Shown: positions 17,389-26,477 of the stretch, piece after piece
Layout of the letters: every line of letters begins with the position of its first letter
Numbering within the stretch: position 1 is the first letter of the stretch
Origin: JBJEFI01 sp051873875
Lineage (GTDB): Bacteria; Bacillota; Bacilli; Bacillales; Bacillaceae_G
Length of the DNA: 64,000 nucleotides
Reading direction: 5' to 3'
NCBI GenBank assembly: GCA_051873875.1
Contig: JBJEFI010000060.1
Location: 1-64,000, forward strand
Notes under the pieces: generated by a model
The model's database searches: none
Seen by the model: the letters and a program-made list of their open reading frames with translations, nothing else
What the model was told of the DNA's origin: nothing
Position numbers and translations under genes: made by a program

Positions 17389-17469
17389 CGTTTATAGCCT
17401 CCTATGTAATATATACTCGTATATTACCATAGTGAAGGACGTAATGGAATGGTAGGCCCTTTCTTCAAC

Positions 17470-17510
17470 AGAAAAAAAGCGCAATCACCTTCTAGTGATT
17501 ACGCTTTCTA
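17470..17510 (-). terminator. Terminator of the carboxyltransferase gene
   Basis: AAAGCGCAATCAC (17476-17488) pairs with 17495-17507 (one G-U) directly after the stop, followed by a U-run on the minus strand. Confidence 0.8.
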
Positions 17511-17516
17511 TTCCTT

Positions 17517-19070
17517 TTACAATGGAATATTGCCGTGTTTTTTATAAGGTCTTTCTTCTTTTTTATTACTTAACATGTTTAATCCATTAATTAATTTAAT
17601 TCTTGTTTCCCTTGGATCAATAACGTCATCAACAATTCCATGACTTGCTGCTACATATGGATTTGCAAATTTCTCTTTATATTCATTTATTAATTGTTCA
17701 CGTAATGCATCTGAATCATCACTAGTGGCTAATTGTTTATTGAAAATAATATTTACTGCCCCTTGTGGTCCCATAACAGCAATCTCCGCATTTGGCCATG
17801 AGAAAACCAAATCAGCCCCAATTGACTTACTATTTAATGCTACATATGCTCCACCATATGCTTTACGAAGAATTACAGTTATTTTTGGTACTGTTGCTTC
17901 TGAATAAGCGTATAATATTTTCGCCCCATGGCGAATGATACCGCCGTGCTCTTGTTTAACCCCTGGGAAGAATCCGCTTACATCTTCGAATGTAATTAAT
18001 GGGATATTGAAACAATCACAAAAACGAATAAATCGTGCCGCTTTATCAGAGGAATCAATATCTAATCCACCAGCCATAAACTTCGGTTGATTACAAACAA
18101 GACCAATTACTTCTCCTTCTAATCGGCCAAATCCAACAACGATATTTTTGGCAAAACTAGCTTGTACTTCTAAAAAAGAATCCTTATCAAGAATTTCTTT
18201 TACAACATTTCGTACATCATATCCTCTTGTTCCATCTATTGGAATGATGTCTACTAAATTTTCACGATAATTATCTTCTTTTTCTACTTCTACTTTCGGA
18301 GCTTTTTCGCGATTGTTTTGTGGCAAATAGGATACTAAATTTCGAACTAATTGTAATGCTTCTGCCTCATTTGATGCTCTAAAATGTGCATTCCCACTAA
18401 TTGTATTGTGTACCTTCGCCCCACCTAAATCTTCAGGACTAATTTTTTCACCTGTTACTGTTTCAATAACCTTTGGTCCAGTAATAAACATTTGACTTGT
18501 ATCATCAACCATGATAACAAAATCAGTAATAGCAGGTGAATAAACGGCTCCGCCTGCACAAGGACCTAAAATAACAGAAATTTGCGGAACAACACCAGAA
18601 TAAATAGCATTTCGATAGAAAACATGTCCGTATCCATCTAATGATAATACACCTTCTTGAATACGTGCACCGCCTGAATCATTTAGTCCAATAACAGGTG
18701 CCCCAGTTTTTGCCGCTAAATCCATAATCATTGCGATTTTTTTTGCATGCATTTCACCTAAAGCGCCACCAAACACCGTAAAGTCTTGAGAAAAAATGTA
18801 AACAGGTTGCCCATTTATTTTTCCAAATCCAGTAATAACGCCATCACCAGGACCTTTTTTATCTGCTAAACCAAAATCTGTACAGCGATGTTCAATGAAT
18901 GGATTTAATTCCATAAATGTTTCTTCATCTACTAATAAATCAATCCGCTCTCTTGCTGTCAACTTTCCGCTTAAATGTTGCTTAGCAATTCTTTCGTCCC
19001 CTCCACCAAGCTCAATTTCTCTTCGCTTGTCATAAAGCTCATTGATTTTATCATACAAGTCCACTACCAC
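17517..19070 (-). CDS. yqjD: Acyl-CoA carboxyltransferase (propionyl-/methylmalonyl-CoA type), beta subunit
   Basis: A 517-residue protein with two crotonase-like carboxyltransferase halves. The biotin-carboxylating half has GGARIQEGV and GPCAGGAVYSPAITDF; the acyl-CoA half has PGVKQEHGGIIRHGAKILYAY and RKAYGGAYVAL. Members carboxylate propionyl-CoA or decarboxylate methylmalonyl-CoA. The start is GTG with GGGGG 8 nt upstream. It is 3 nt downstream of the epimerase gene, which argues for the propionyl-CoA/methylmalonyl-CoA route. No biotin carboxylase or carrier gene is adjacent; AccC/AccB at 54.9-56.8 kb could serve, but that is inference. Confidence 0.88.
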   Translation of the reverse strand: MVVDLYDKINELYDKRREIELGGGDERIAKQHLSGKLTARERIDLLVDEETFMELNPFIEHRCTDFGLADKKGPGDGVITGFGKINGQPVYIFSQDFTVFGGALGEMHAKKIAMIMDLAAKTGAPVIGLNDSGGARIQEGVLSLDGYGHVFYRNAIYSGVVPQISVILGPCAGGAVYSPAITDFVIMVDDTSQMFITGPKVIETVTGEKISPEDLGGAKVHNTISGNAHFRASNEAEALQLVRNLVSYLPQNNREKAPKVEVEKEDNYRENLVDIIPIDGTRGYDVRNVVKEILDKDSFLEVQASFAKNIVVGFGRLEGEVIGLVCNQPKFMAGGLDIDSSDKAARFIRFCDCFNIPLITFEDVSGFFPGVKQEHGGIIRHGAKILYAYSEATVPKITVILRKAYGGAYVALNSKSIGADLVFSWPNAEIAVMGPQGAVNIIFNKQLATSDDSDALREQLINEYKEKFANPYVAASHGIVDDVIDPRETRIKLINGLNMLSNKKEERPYKKHGNIPL

Positions 19071-19073
19071 GAT

Positions 19074-19472
19074 TTATTCCCCCTTTTGACATAGCTCAAT
19101 CAATACCTTCTCTGTACTCTTAGGATGCATAAAGACAATTTGCTTACCACCAGCACCTCTTTTTGGAATATTCTGAATCATTTTTACACCATTTTCCTTT
19201 AAATAGTCTATTTCATCCAAAATATTTTCAACAGAAAATGCAAGATGATGAATGCCCTGTCCTTTTTTTTCAATGAAGCTAGCAATCGCTCCCTCTTTTA
19301 TTGGCTCAAGTAATTCAATTTTTGTTTCTCCACTTTTCAAAAACGCTACTTTTACTCCCTCACTTTCTACTTCTTCAATAGAAAGGAGTTCAAGCCCTAA
19401 CACATCCCTAAAAAAAAGGAGTGATTGATCCAATGACGTTACTGCAATGCCAATGTGATCTAATTTTTTCAT
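19074..19472 (-). CDS. mce: Methylmalonyl-CoA epimerase
   Basis: Interconverts the 2S and 2R forms of methylmalonyl-CoA ahead of the mutase. 132 residues in the glyoxalase/vicinal-oxygen-chelate fold: metal ligands from DHIGIAV, the HHLAFSV motif and the C-terminal LIEL. The ATG at 19472 is chosen because AAAGGGG precedes it; an in-frame start 27 codons earlier adds a non-homologous leader. First gene of an epimerase-carboxyltransferase pair (YqjC-YqjD in B. subtilis). Confidence 0.88.
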   Translation of the reverse strand: MKKLDHIGIAVTSLDQSLLFFRDVLGLELLSIEEVESEGVKVAFLKSGETKIELLEPIKEGAIASFIEKKGQGIHHLAFSVENILDEIDYLKENGVKMIQNIPKRGAGGKQIVFMHPKSTEKVLIELCQKGE

Positions 19473-19589
19473 TTCCCATTCCCCTTTGAAATTGATAAAA
19501 TACTTTGCAGAAGACTTGTTCAATTCGTTGTAAAAAAGTAAAATAATGAACATACTTAATTATGTTGAAATACTTGGAGGTATATTAAA

Positions 19590-19685
19590 ATGAAAAAACA
19601 ACAATTATCTAAGTGGCTCGTCATTATTCTTTTAATTATCTTTATCGGTTCTACTCTATTAAGTGGACTAGCTTTCTTACTATAG
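19590..19685 (+). CDS. prli42: Prli42-like stressosome membrane miniprotein
   Basis: A 31-codon gene, MKKQQLSKWL then a single hydrophobic helix ending SGLAFLL. A basic N-terminus followed by one membrane span is the form of Prli42, the miniprotein that tethers the Listeria stressosome through RsbR. GGAGG lies 9 nt before the ATG, and a strong terminator follows 15 nt after the stop, so this is a complete transcription unit. It is divergent from the epimerase gene. Identification rests on size, topology and residue pattern. Confidence 0.75.
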   Translation: MKKQQLSKWLVIILLIIFIGSTLLSGLAFLL

Positions 19686-19697
19686 AAAAAGAACAAA

Positions 19698-19750
19698 ATA
19701 AAAAAAGGTCCTCCTAATTATTATTGTAATCATAGGAGGACCCTTTTTCA
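19698..19750. terminator. Bidirectional terminator between prli42 and the symporter gene
   Basis: GGTCCTCCTA (from 19708) pairs with its complement ending at 19742, with A7 before and T5 after; serves prli42 (+) and the ActP-type gene (-). Confidence 0.9.
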
Positions 19751-19754
19751 AATT

Positions 19755-21296
19755 TTAAACATCGACAGCTCCACTGCTACCTTTTCCCGTGTTTGATCTT
19801 ACTAAAATCTCGTCAAATTTCTCAGCAGATTCTTTCTGACTTGAAAAGATCGTTCCTAAGTAAGCGGCAATAAAGCCAAGTGGTATCGATACAATGCCTG
19901 GGTTTGATAAATTAATAAGTGGTTCCCCTACTAAAATAGCAGCACCTTCTACTGGATTCCATACATTCGGACTTAGTACTACTAATACTAAAGCCGAAAT
20001 CAATCCTACTAACATTCCCCAAATAGCACCCGTTGTGTTAAAGCGCTTCCAGTAAATTGTATAAAGAATTACTGGTAAGTTGGCACTTGCCGCTACGGCG
20101 AAGGCTAAGGAAACTAAGAAAGCTACGTTCATTGTTTGAGCGAAAAGAGCTAAAATAATAGATAAAACCGCTACTCCGATAGAAGCATAACGAGCCATTG
20201 ATACTTGTTCTTTCTCTGTCGCTTTTCCTTTTCGTAAAATTTCATTATAAAAATCATGGGCAAATGCCGATGCTGCTGTTAATACTAACCCTGCTACTAC
20301 GGCCAAAATTGTTGCAAAGGCAATTGCTGAAATAAAGGCAAATAAGAAGTCCCCACCTATTGCTTCTGCCAATAATGGTGCTGCCATATTTCCGGCTGGG
20401 TTTGCAGCAATGATTGTTTTTTCGCCAACGAAGGCTGCTGCTCCAAAACCTAAGAAAATCGTCATAATATAGAAAAGTCCAATTAACCAAGTTGCATATA
20501 CAACTGATTTACGAGCTGTAGGTGCATCTTTTACCGTAAAGAAACGAACTAAAATATGTGGTAATCCGGCCGTTCCTAATACTAATGCTAAGTTTAACGA
20601 AATTGTTTCAATTGGAATTTTATATTTAATTCCTGGATTTAAAAAGGCTCCTTCATGAGTCGTTGCCGTCTTCATTTGTGCAAACATATCTACTAAGTTA
20701 AAGTTAAATTTCGCAAACACGATAACAGAAATAATAAATGTTCCTACCATCAATAATACGGCTTTTACAATTTGCACCCAACTTGTTGCGTGCATGCCTC
20801 CGAAAATAACGTAAACCGTCATTAAAACGCCCACAATTAACACTGACGTAACATAATCTAATCCTAATAATAATTTAATAAGTGCACCTGCTCCTACTAA
20901 CTGGGCAACCATATAAAAAATAGAAATTGCCATTGTATTTAATGCTGCAACGCCACGGACTTTACGAGAATCAAAACGGGCTCCAATCATATCTGCCATC
21001 GTATATTTACCTAAATTACGTAATGGCTCCGCTACTAAATACAAAACAACTAAATACGCAACAAGAAAACCAATACTATAAAAGAAACCATCAAACCCTG
21101 TTAAAGCAATTGATCCTGCGATACCTAAGAATGAAGCTGCCGACATATAATCCCCAGCGATAGCTAGTCCATTTTGCCAACCTGTTAATCCACCACCAGC
21201 TGTATAAAACTCTGTTGCGTTTTTTGTACGCTTTGAAGCGAAATACGTAATAAACAATGTTCCTGCAACAATAATTAAAAATAAAGTAAAGGCCAT
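19755..21296 (-). CDS. ywcA: Cation/acetate symporter family protein (ActP/YwcA type)
   Basis: Sodium:solute symporter (SSS family) of 513 residues with about 13 membrane helices. It starts at the first helix and shows GLAIAGDYMSAASFLGIAG and PHILVRFFTVKDAPTARKS, typical of the acetate/pyruvate branch. It follows a DUF485 protein gene by 16 nt, the usual partner in actP-type operons. Substrate probably acetate or another short monocarboxylate; this is inferred from family and partner. Confidence 0.87.
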   Translation of the reverse strand: MAFTLFLIIVAGTLFITYFASKRTKNATEFYTAGGGLTGWQNGLAIAGDYMSAASFLGIAGSIALTGFDGFFYSIGFLVAYLVVLYLVAEPLRNLGKYTMADMIGARFDSRKVRGVAALNTMAISIFYMVAQLVGAGALIKLLLGLDYVTSVLIVGVLMTVYVIFGGMHATSWVQIVKAVLLMVGTFIISVIVFAKFNFNLVDMFAQMKTATTHEGAFLNPGIKYKIPIETISLNLALVLGTAGLPHILVRFFTVKDAPTARKSVVYATWLIGLFYIMTIFLGFGAAAFVGEKTIIAANPAGNMAAPLLAEAIGGDFLFAFISAIAFATILAVVAGLVLTAASAFAHDFYNEILRKGKATEKEQVSMARYASIGVAVLSIILALFAQTMNVAFLVSLAFAVAASANLPVILYTIYWKRFNTTGAIWGMLVGLISALVLVVLSPNVWNPVEGAAILVGEPLINLSNPGIVSIPLGFIAAYLGTIFSSQKESAEKFDEILVRSNTGKGSSGAVDV

Positions 21297-21312
21297 TTAT
21301 CTTCTTCCCTTC

Positions 21313-21621
21313 CTAGTTCTTTCCTAAAATGTCATCTATCATTTTGTCAAACTTTTTTGCTTTACTTGCATAAATCATACATAATGCCCACGTCATAATG
21401 AATTGTCCAAAAGCAAAAACCCACGCCCATGTAATATCACCAGCTACTTTTGTGTTTAAAACCTTTGAATAAGAAGTAAGAATAGGTAGTGCAAAATAAA
21501 ATGCAAAGAAAAATACAGTCATCGGAACAATAAACTTCTTTTTTTCCTTTAGTAATGCCTTGAACTTTGGTGAATTAGCAATCTCTGAATAAGATTGCTC
21601 TTTCGATTCCATGTTCATCAT
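21313..21621 (-). CDS. ywcB: DUF485 membrane protein (YwcB/YjcH type)
   Basis: About 102 residues with two membrane helices (near 35-55 and 70-92), preceded by a soluble SEIANSPKFKALLKEKKKF segment, typical of DUF485. It is encoded with SSS-family acetate symporters. GGAGG precedes three consecutive ATG codons (21624, 21621, 21618), so the exact start is uncertain by one or two codons; the further upstream in-frame ATG has no site. Confidence 0.85.
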   Translation of the reverse strand: MMNMESKEQSYSEIANSPKFKALLKEKKKFIVPMTVFFFAFYFALPILTSYSKVLNTKVAGDITWAWVFAFGQFIMTWALCMIYASKAKKFDKMIDDILGKN

Positions 21622-21696
21622 CATAAATTCCTCCATTCTCTTTCTTTTTTTGCTTACAAAGTAAATGGTATGACCATTTGTTTTATCATAACACAA

Positions 21697-21980
21697 AAAA
21701 TTCAGAAAATTGAAACATATTTTATTGACAAACTTCGACTAAAAATGGATAAATCTTTCTTTATCAATTTAATTATTTGATTTTTTTTATTTTTTAGATT
21801 TTTTTGTTTTATCTTATGACCAAATCTATTATGATAAAAACATCCCCCATTAAATTTGTGCTTATAAGGAGGAGCGATACCCTTAAAAAGACAATATGCA
21901 TCCATTTCATTTCTAGTATAGTGTTTTAAAGAGTTAACGTTTTTTGTAATACAAGTAAAATAAATGGATGGTGATAACAT
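21697..21980 (+). promoter_or_regulatory. Upstream region of the APC permease with RBS-pairing repeat
   Basis: No gene is evident. A candidate -10 TATGAT is at about 21828. CATCCATTT (21899-21907) is an exact complement of AAATGGATG (21962-21970), which contains the GGATG part of the permease ribosome-binding site, so the leader RNA could mask translation start. A stray GGAGGAG at about 21868 has no matching start codon. It does not resemble a riboswitch class I know. Confidence 0.35.
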
Positions 21981-23342
21981 ATGGCCGAGCAAGTAAAATT
22001 AAAGCGAACGCTCAGCTTATGGCAAATTTCGATAATGGGTGTTGCTTACATGACCCCAATGGTTGTATTTGATAGCTTTGGAATCATAACAAAATTAACA
22101 GACGGCAAAGTAGCCGCAGCGTATATCTTTACACTAGTTGCTATTATATTTACAGCATTTAGCTACGGACAAATGGTACGAGCATTTCCAATTGCTGGTT
22201 CTGCATATACATATGCACAACAAACCTTACATCCAATCGCCGGTTTTATTGTTGGTTGGACTGTTTTAATCGATTATTTATTACTTCCAGTTGTTAATAC
22301 CCTTCTTCCTACTATCTATCTTGGCGCACTCTTTCCAGATGTACATCCTTTTGTATGGGTATTTCTCTCCACAATTGTTTATACCATTTTCAATCTTCTT
22401 AGTGTAAAACTTACCGCAAATGTAGGCGCTATTCTCGTTGGCGTCCAATTCTTAATTTGTTTTATATTCGTTTTCTTAACAATTAAGCAAACACCGCTCA
22501 GTAGTTATAGCATTGATCCTCTCATTTCAACTAATTTAGGAACACTTGTTGCTGGTGCAGCAATTTTAACGTACTCCTTCTTAGGGTTTGATTCCGTATC
22601 CACTTTATCTGAAGACACCATTAATCCAAAAAAGAACGTTCCACTAGGAATCCTTTATACTGCCTTAATTGGTGGTGGCTTATTTATTTTTGTAGCATAT
22701 TTTGCGCAAATCTTATTTCCAAGTGCCTCTATGTTTAAAGATGTTGTTGGCGCATCTCCAGAAATTGCCTATAAAATTGGTGGCACACTTTTCCAATCTT
22801 TCTTTGTTGCAGGCGCAACTGTTGGAATTGCGGCCTCTGGCTTAATTTCTCATATGAGTGCTTCCCGTCTTCTTTATGCAATGGGTCGAGACAACGTATT
22901 ACCAAAGAAAATATTTGGTTATCTGTCTCCTAAAACAAGTAACCCAACCTATAATATTTGGATTATTAGTGGCGTTTGTTTAATTCCTGGCTTGTTTATG
23001 CTTGGTGGTATGACAAGCGATGAGTTGACAGCACTCGTCTTTGAATTAGTTAGCTTTGGCGCACTTGTTGCTTTCTCAGTGGTCAATTTAGGCGTTATTT
23101 TGCACTATTTTATTAAAAAGAAAAAACGTAGTGGTACAGATATTATTAAATACCTTATTTCACCACTAATTGGCTTTGGTTTCATCGTCACGCTTTGGTT
23201 GAATTTGAGTCCTCTTTCCTTAAAAACAGGACTTGTCTGGACCGCTATTGGAATAGCTTATATTACAATTTTGTACTATATTAAAAAGTCAACGAATAGT
23301 AAATTTGATGTACCTGTTCTTGACTTAGATGATGCCCAATAA
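21981..23342 (+). CDS. APC-superfamily amino acid permease
   Basis: A 453-residue transporter with about 12 membrane helices. The N-terminal LSLWQISIMGVAYMTPM and the helix 6 region TYSFLGFDSVSTLSEDT are typical of the APC family. Substrate unknown; amino acid or polyamine import is the family range. The ATG at 21981 has only a weak GGATGGTGAT upstream. Monocistronic, closed by a strong hairpin. Confidence 0.82.
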   Translation: MAEQVKLKRTLSLWQISIMGVAYMTPMVVFDSFGIITKLTDGKVAAAYIFTLVAIIFTAFSYGQMVRAFPIAGSAYTYAQQTLHPIAGFIVGWTVLIDYLLLPVVNTLLPTIYLGALFPDVHPFVWVFLSTIVYTIFNLLSVKLTANVGAILVGVQFLICFIFVFLTIKQTPLSSYSIDPLISTNLGTLVAGAAILTYSFLGFDSVSTLSEDTINPKKNVPLGILYTALIGGGLFIFVAYFAQILFPSASMFKDVVGASPEIAYKIGGTLFQSFFVAGATVGIAASGLISHMSASRLLYAMGRDNVLPKKIFGYLSPKTSNPTYNIWIISGVCLIPGLFMLGGMTSDELTALVFELVSFGALVAFSVVNLGVILHYFIKKKKRSGTDIIKYLISPLIGFGFIVTLWLNLSPLSLKTGLVWTAIGIAYITILYYIKKSTNSKFDVPVLDLDDAQ

Positions 23343-23373
23343 CGATTATTCCTCCCCTTTTATATACGTGATA

Positions 23374-23416
23374 TAAAAAGGCAGACTTAGTGTTCTCCAC
23401 TAGTCTGCCTTTGTTT
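23374..23416. terminator. Bidirectional terminator between the APC permease and yqjA
   Basis: AAGGCAGACTTAGTG (23379-23392) pairs with 23398-23412; T-runs follow on both strands. It includes the last codons of the minus-strand yqjA gene. Confidence 0.8.
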
Positions 23417-24355
23417 TGAAAACTTATTTTTCAGTTGTAAATACCGCTCTAATTCATCAATGATTTGAAGTAAATGGGCCCGTTCTTCAAATTCTTCCCT
23501 TGTTTTTGGAAGTTCCATCCCTCGAAATAACATCCGCATTTGATCAATTTCATACAACGTAATAATTGCTGTTCCCTTTGGACTAACAATCTTGCCTGTT
23601 TGTTCAATCAACGAAGCAACCCATCTCACATGTTCATGCTTCCCATCTATATGCATTAAAATATGAGCAATATGCGTTAAGATATCAAGCTGTTTTTCCC
23701 GCATTTTAAAATATTGATAATAATAATCTCGTTCCCGTAGTGGATTATTCTCCAACTGACGTAAGGCAATGTTTTTTGCCTTCGTAATTAATGTGGCCAC
23801 TTCTTGAATATGCTTCTGTTCAAACGTTTCCTTCGTACCTGTCATCGTATCACTTATATCCGTCAGTATGTTCTTAAATCCATCTTCAATAAGTCGTTGA
23901 TAATGTTGCAATTGTTTATCTAAATTAGGCATAAACATATTTATACTTAACGCAGCACCAATTCCAATTACAACAAGCCAAAACTCGTTAATAAGCAAAT
24001 CTAAATCAATGTGTTTTGATTTATATAAATGAAGCATGATAACAGAACTCGTTACAATCCCCTCTTGAATTTTCAAACGAACAGTAACTGGAATATAAAA
24101 AAGGAGTAAAATCGTAATAACGATTGGATAATATCCAATTCCTTCAAATAAAAATGTCCCAAATAACATGACAATCATACAGCAAAAAAAGCGAGACATA
24201 GCCGCTTGAAGAGAACGTTTCACTGTTACTTGTACACATAAAATTGCAATAATCCCCGCAGAAATATAATTCTCTAATCCAGCACTTTCCGAAATCAAGA
24301 TTGCAAGGCCTGTAGCTAGCCCTGTTTTTAATGTTCGATAACCTATTTGATACAT
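23387..24355 (-). CDS. yqjA: YqjA-like aromatic acid exporter family protein
   Basis: A 322-residue inner-membrane protein: four to six helices in residues 10-150 (GLATGLAILISESAG ... GAALSINMFMP) and a helical cytoplasmic C-terminal half, the layout of the ArAE_1/DUF939 family. Function in Bacillus unknown. It is followed 22 nt later by the L,D-transpeptidase gene. Confidence 0.82.
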   Translation of the reverse strand: MYQIGYRTLKTGLATGLAILISESAGLENYISAGIIAILCVQVTVKRSLQAAMSRFFCCMIVMLFGTFLFEGIGYYPIVITILLLFYIPVTVRLKIQEGIVTSSVIMLHLYKSKHIDLDLLINEFWLVVIGIGAALSINMFMPNLDKQLQHYQRLIEDGFKNILTDISDTMTGTKETFEQKHIQEVATLITKAKNIALRQLENNPLRERDYYYQYFKMREKQLDILTHIAHILMHIDGKHEHVRWVASLIEQTGKIVSPKGTAIITLYEIDQMRMLFRGMELPKTREEFEERAHLLQIIDELERYLQLKNKFSKQRQTSGEH

Positions 24356-24377
24356 ATCTTTTCCTTTCCTTCTATAA

Positions 24378-24896
24378 TTACGGATAAATCCAACCTTTTT
24401 TCTTTCCTATTTGTTCGAATGTCTCTGGCGTACGGACGATATGTACAATTGAACCACTAGGAACTTGTTCATATAATTCTTCAACGTTTTTATTATACAT
24501 GCGAATGCATCCCTTGGATATGTATTTTCCAATTGAATTTGGCTGATTTGTTCCATGTATTCCATATTTTGTACCGTCTGTTCCTAATGCATCAAATCCT
24601 AACCACCTTGTACCTAAAGGATTTCTTGGATCACCACCAGGAATATTTTTAGCAATATAATATGGATTTTTGGCACGTTGAATAATTGTAAAGGTTCCTT
24701 CTGGTGTTAATTCTTTTGTTTTCCCTGTTGCAACAGGATACACCTTTACAATTTTTCCACCTCGAATAAAGGCTAATTTATTATTTTGTTTATTAACGAT
24801 TAGAACAGGGCGATCAATTCGAAGAAAATCATAGTCTTCATCAATATGAATAGTAGGGTGAAAGAACATCATTATTGCTATCAATAAGTGACTCAT
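24378..24896 (-). CDS. L,D-transpeptidase (YkuD domain)
   Basis: A 172-residue exported enzyme with an N-terminal hydrophobic segment (residues 1-13) and a YkuD domain carrying HGTNQPNSIGKYISKGCIRM, with His114 and nucleophile Cys130. It makes or modifies 3-3 peptidoglycan cross-links, or acts on the spore envelope. There is no LysM domain, unlike YkuD itself. The ATG at 24896 is 8 nt after AAAAGGAG; one codon pair earlier another ATG is too close to it. Confidence 0.85.
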   Translation of the reverse strand: MSHLLIAIMMFFHPTIHIDEDYDFLRIDRPVLIVNKQNNKLAFIRGGKIVKVYPVATGKTKELTPEGTFTIIQRAKNPYYIAKNIPGGDPRNPLGTRWLGFDALGTDGTKYGIHGTNQPNSIGKYISKGCIRMYNKNVEELYEQVPSGSIVHIVRTPETFEQIGKKKGWIYP

Positions 24897-24952
24897 CTTC
24901 ATAACTCCTTTTCTTTTTCTTCTTAGCCTTTCCAATCGGAGCACAAATAACA

Positions 24953-24985
24953 GAAAAAAGACTGCTCTTATTGAACAGTCTTTTC
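24953..24985 (-). terminator. Terminator of brxB
   Basis: AAAAGACTGCTC and GAACAGTCTTTT pair across a short loop directly after the stop; a six-U run follows on the minus strand. Confidence 0.8.
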
Positions 24986-24989
24986 TCTA

Positions 24990-25433
24990 TTATTCATTTA
25001 TTTCTTGGCAATATTGATCAAAGTATTGCTGTAATTTTTGAACGACTTGCATTGGTTCATGTCCTTCAATTTCATGGCGTTCAACCATTGCTAAGATTTT
25101 ACCATCTTTTAATAATGCAAAGGATGGTGAAGATGGAGCATATCCTGTAAAATATTCTCTTGCTTTTGCAGTTGCTTCTTTATCTTGTCCAGCAAATACA
25201 GTTACAAGTTGATCTGGTCTTTTATCAAAATGAATACTATGTGCAGCAGCAGGACGTGCAATACCTCCTGCACAACCACATACAGAGTTAATCATACATA
25301 AAGTTACACCAGGATTAGCAAATGCATCTTCTACTTCCTCTACTGTTTTTAACTCTTCATAACCTGCATCTGTGATTTCTTTTCTTGCTAGCTTCACAAC
25401 ATCATTCATAAAAAAATTAAATTGAACGTTCAT
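24990..25433 (-). CDS. brxB: Bacilliredoxin BrxB (YqiW)
   Basis: Removes bacillithiol from S-bacillithiolated proteins. 147 residues with the diagnostic Cys52-Gly-Cys54 motif (SVCGCAGGIARPA) of the UPF0403 family. The ATG follows AAGGAAGTGG. Its position next to the bkd and mutase region matches B. subtilis yqiW. Confidence 0.93.
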   Translation of the reverse strand: MNVQFNFFMNDVVKLARKEITDAGYEELKTVEEVEDAFANPGVTLCMINSVCGCAGGIARPAAAHSIHFDKRPDQLVTVFAGQDKEATAKAREYFTGYAPSSPSFALLKDGKILAMVERHEIEGHEPMQVVQKLQQYFDQYCQEINE

Positions 25434-25487
25434 AAGCCACTTCCTTTCATTACCATAATAATAGCAATTTCTGTTTATAAGCTCAAC

Positions 25488-26477
25488 TCATTTACTCGTT
25501 AATACGTTATCTAACAAGGTAGAGAATTGTTCGACAGATTGGAAAACGGACTTTTCATTTGTTTGAATATCTTCTTTTAATTGAGCAACGGTACCTTTCA
25601 TTTCTTCTAAAGATAAAACACGATCCACAATCATTCGTTCTAATGTAGATTCAAACCAATGTAAGTTTTGCATAAGTCGTCTTTTTTCTAACGATACCGC
25701 TCCATTAAAAAACTCAATAATCATTTGTAGTGTTTCATCCATTCCTTCGCTATATAAAGAGGAACACGTTAATACTCTCGGAGACCATCCTTCTGTAATT
25801 GGTGGGAATAAAGTCATCATACTTCGATATAATTGAGCTGTTTCTTGGGCAGCAATCTTATTATCTCCATCTGCTTTATTGATTAAAATACCGTCTACTA
25901 ATTCAAGTATCCCCCGCTTTATTCCTTGTATTTCATCACCAGCTCCTGTAAGGGCAACTAAAAGAAAGAAATCAACCATGTCTCTTACAATTGTTTCTAC
26001 TTGCCCTACGCCTACGGTTTCAACAATAATAATGTCAAAACCAGCCGCTTCACATAAAAGAATACTTTCCCTTGTACTGCGATTGACACCACCTAATGTA
26101 CCACTCGTTGGTGAAGGTCGAATAAAGGAATTTGGATGTTGCGATAAAGTTTGCATCCGAAGTTTATCCCCTAATATACTACCTCCTGAAATGGTACTAG
26201 ATGGGTCAACAGCTAAGACAGCCACTTTATATCCTTTTTCACATAAATAAGTACCAAATGTATTAATAAATGTACTTTTCCCTGCTCCTGGCACACCTGA
26301 AATCCCAATTCGATAACTTTTATTAGCATATGGCATTACATCGTGTAATAGCTGCTCACCAAGTTTACGGAAAGAGGACTTTTGACTTTCTAATAATGTA
26401 ATCCCTCTAGAAAGGGCTACTATGTCTCCTTTTATTAGTTCCTCTTTTAATTGATCGACAGAAATTGGCTTACGCAT
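25488..26477 (-). CDS. meaB: Methylmalonyl-CoA mutase-associated GTPase MeaB
   Basis: G-protein chaperone that protects the mutase and gates cobalamin loading. About 329 residues with Walker A GVPGAGKSTFI, the VDPSST switch, ETVGVGQVE and the base-recognition NKAD. The start is uncertain: an ATG at 26510 overlaps mutB by 41 nt without a ribosome-binding site, while the ATG at 26477 is 6 nt after GGATGGG and overlaps mutB by 8 nt. The latter is preferred, suggesting translational coupling. Confidence 0.9.
   Translation of the reverse strand: MRKPISVDQLKEELIKGDIVALSRGITLLESQKSSFRKLGEQLLHDVMPYANKSYRIGISGVPGAGKSTFINTFGTYLCEKGYKVAVLAVDPSSTISGGSILGDKLRMQTLSQHPNSFIRPSPTSGTLGGVNRSTRESILLCEAAGFDIIIVETVGVGQVETIVRDMVDFFLLVALTGAGDEIQGIKRGILELVDGILINKADGDNKIAAQETAQLYRSMMTLFPPITEGWSPRVLTCSSLYSEGMDETLQMIIEFFNGAVSLEKRRLMQNLHWFESTLERMIVDRVLSLEEMKGTVAQLKEDIQTNEKSVFQSVEQFSTLLDNVLTSK

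Noticed and set aside
21702..21992. 96-codon minus-strand frame upstream of ywcB
   Set aside because: Lies in the AT-rich leader of the APC permease; Lys/Asn/Phe-rich translation, no ribosome-binding site.
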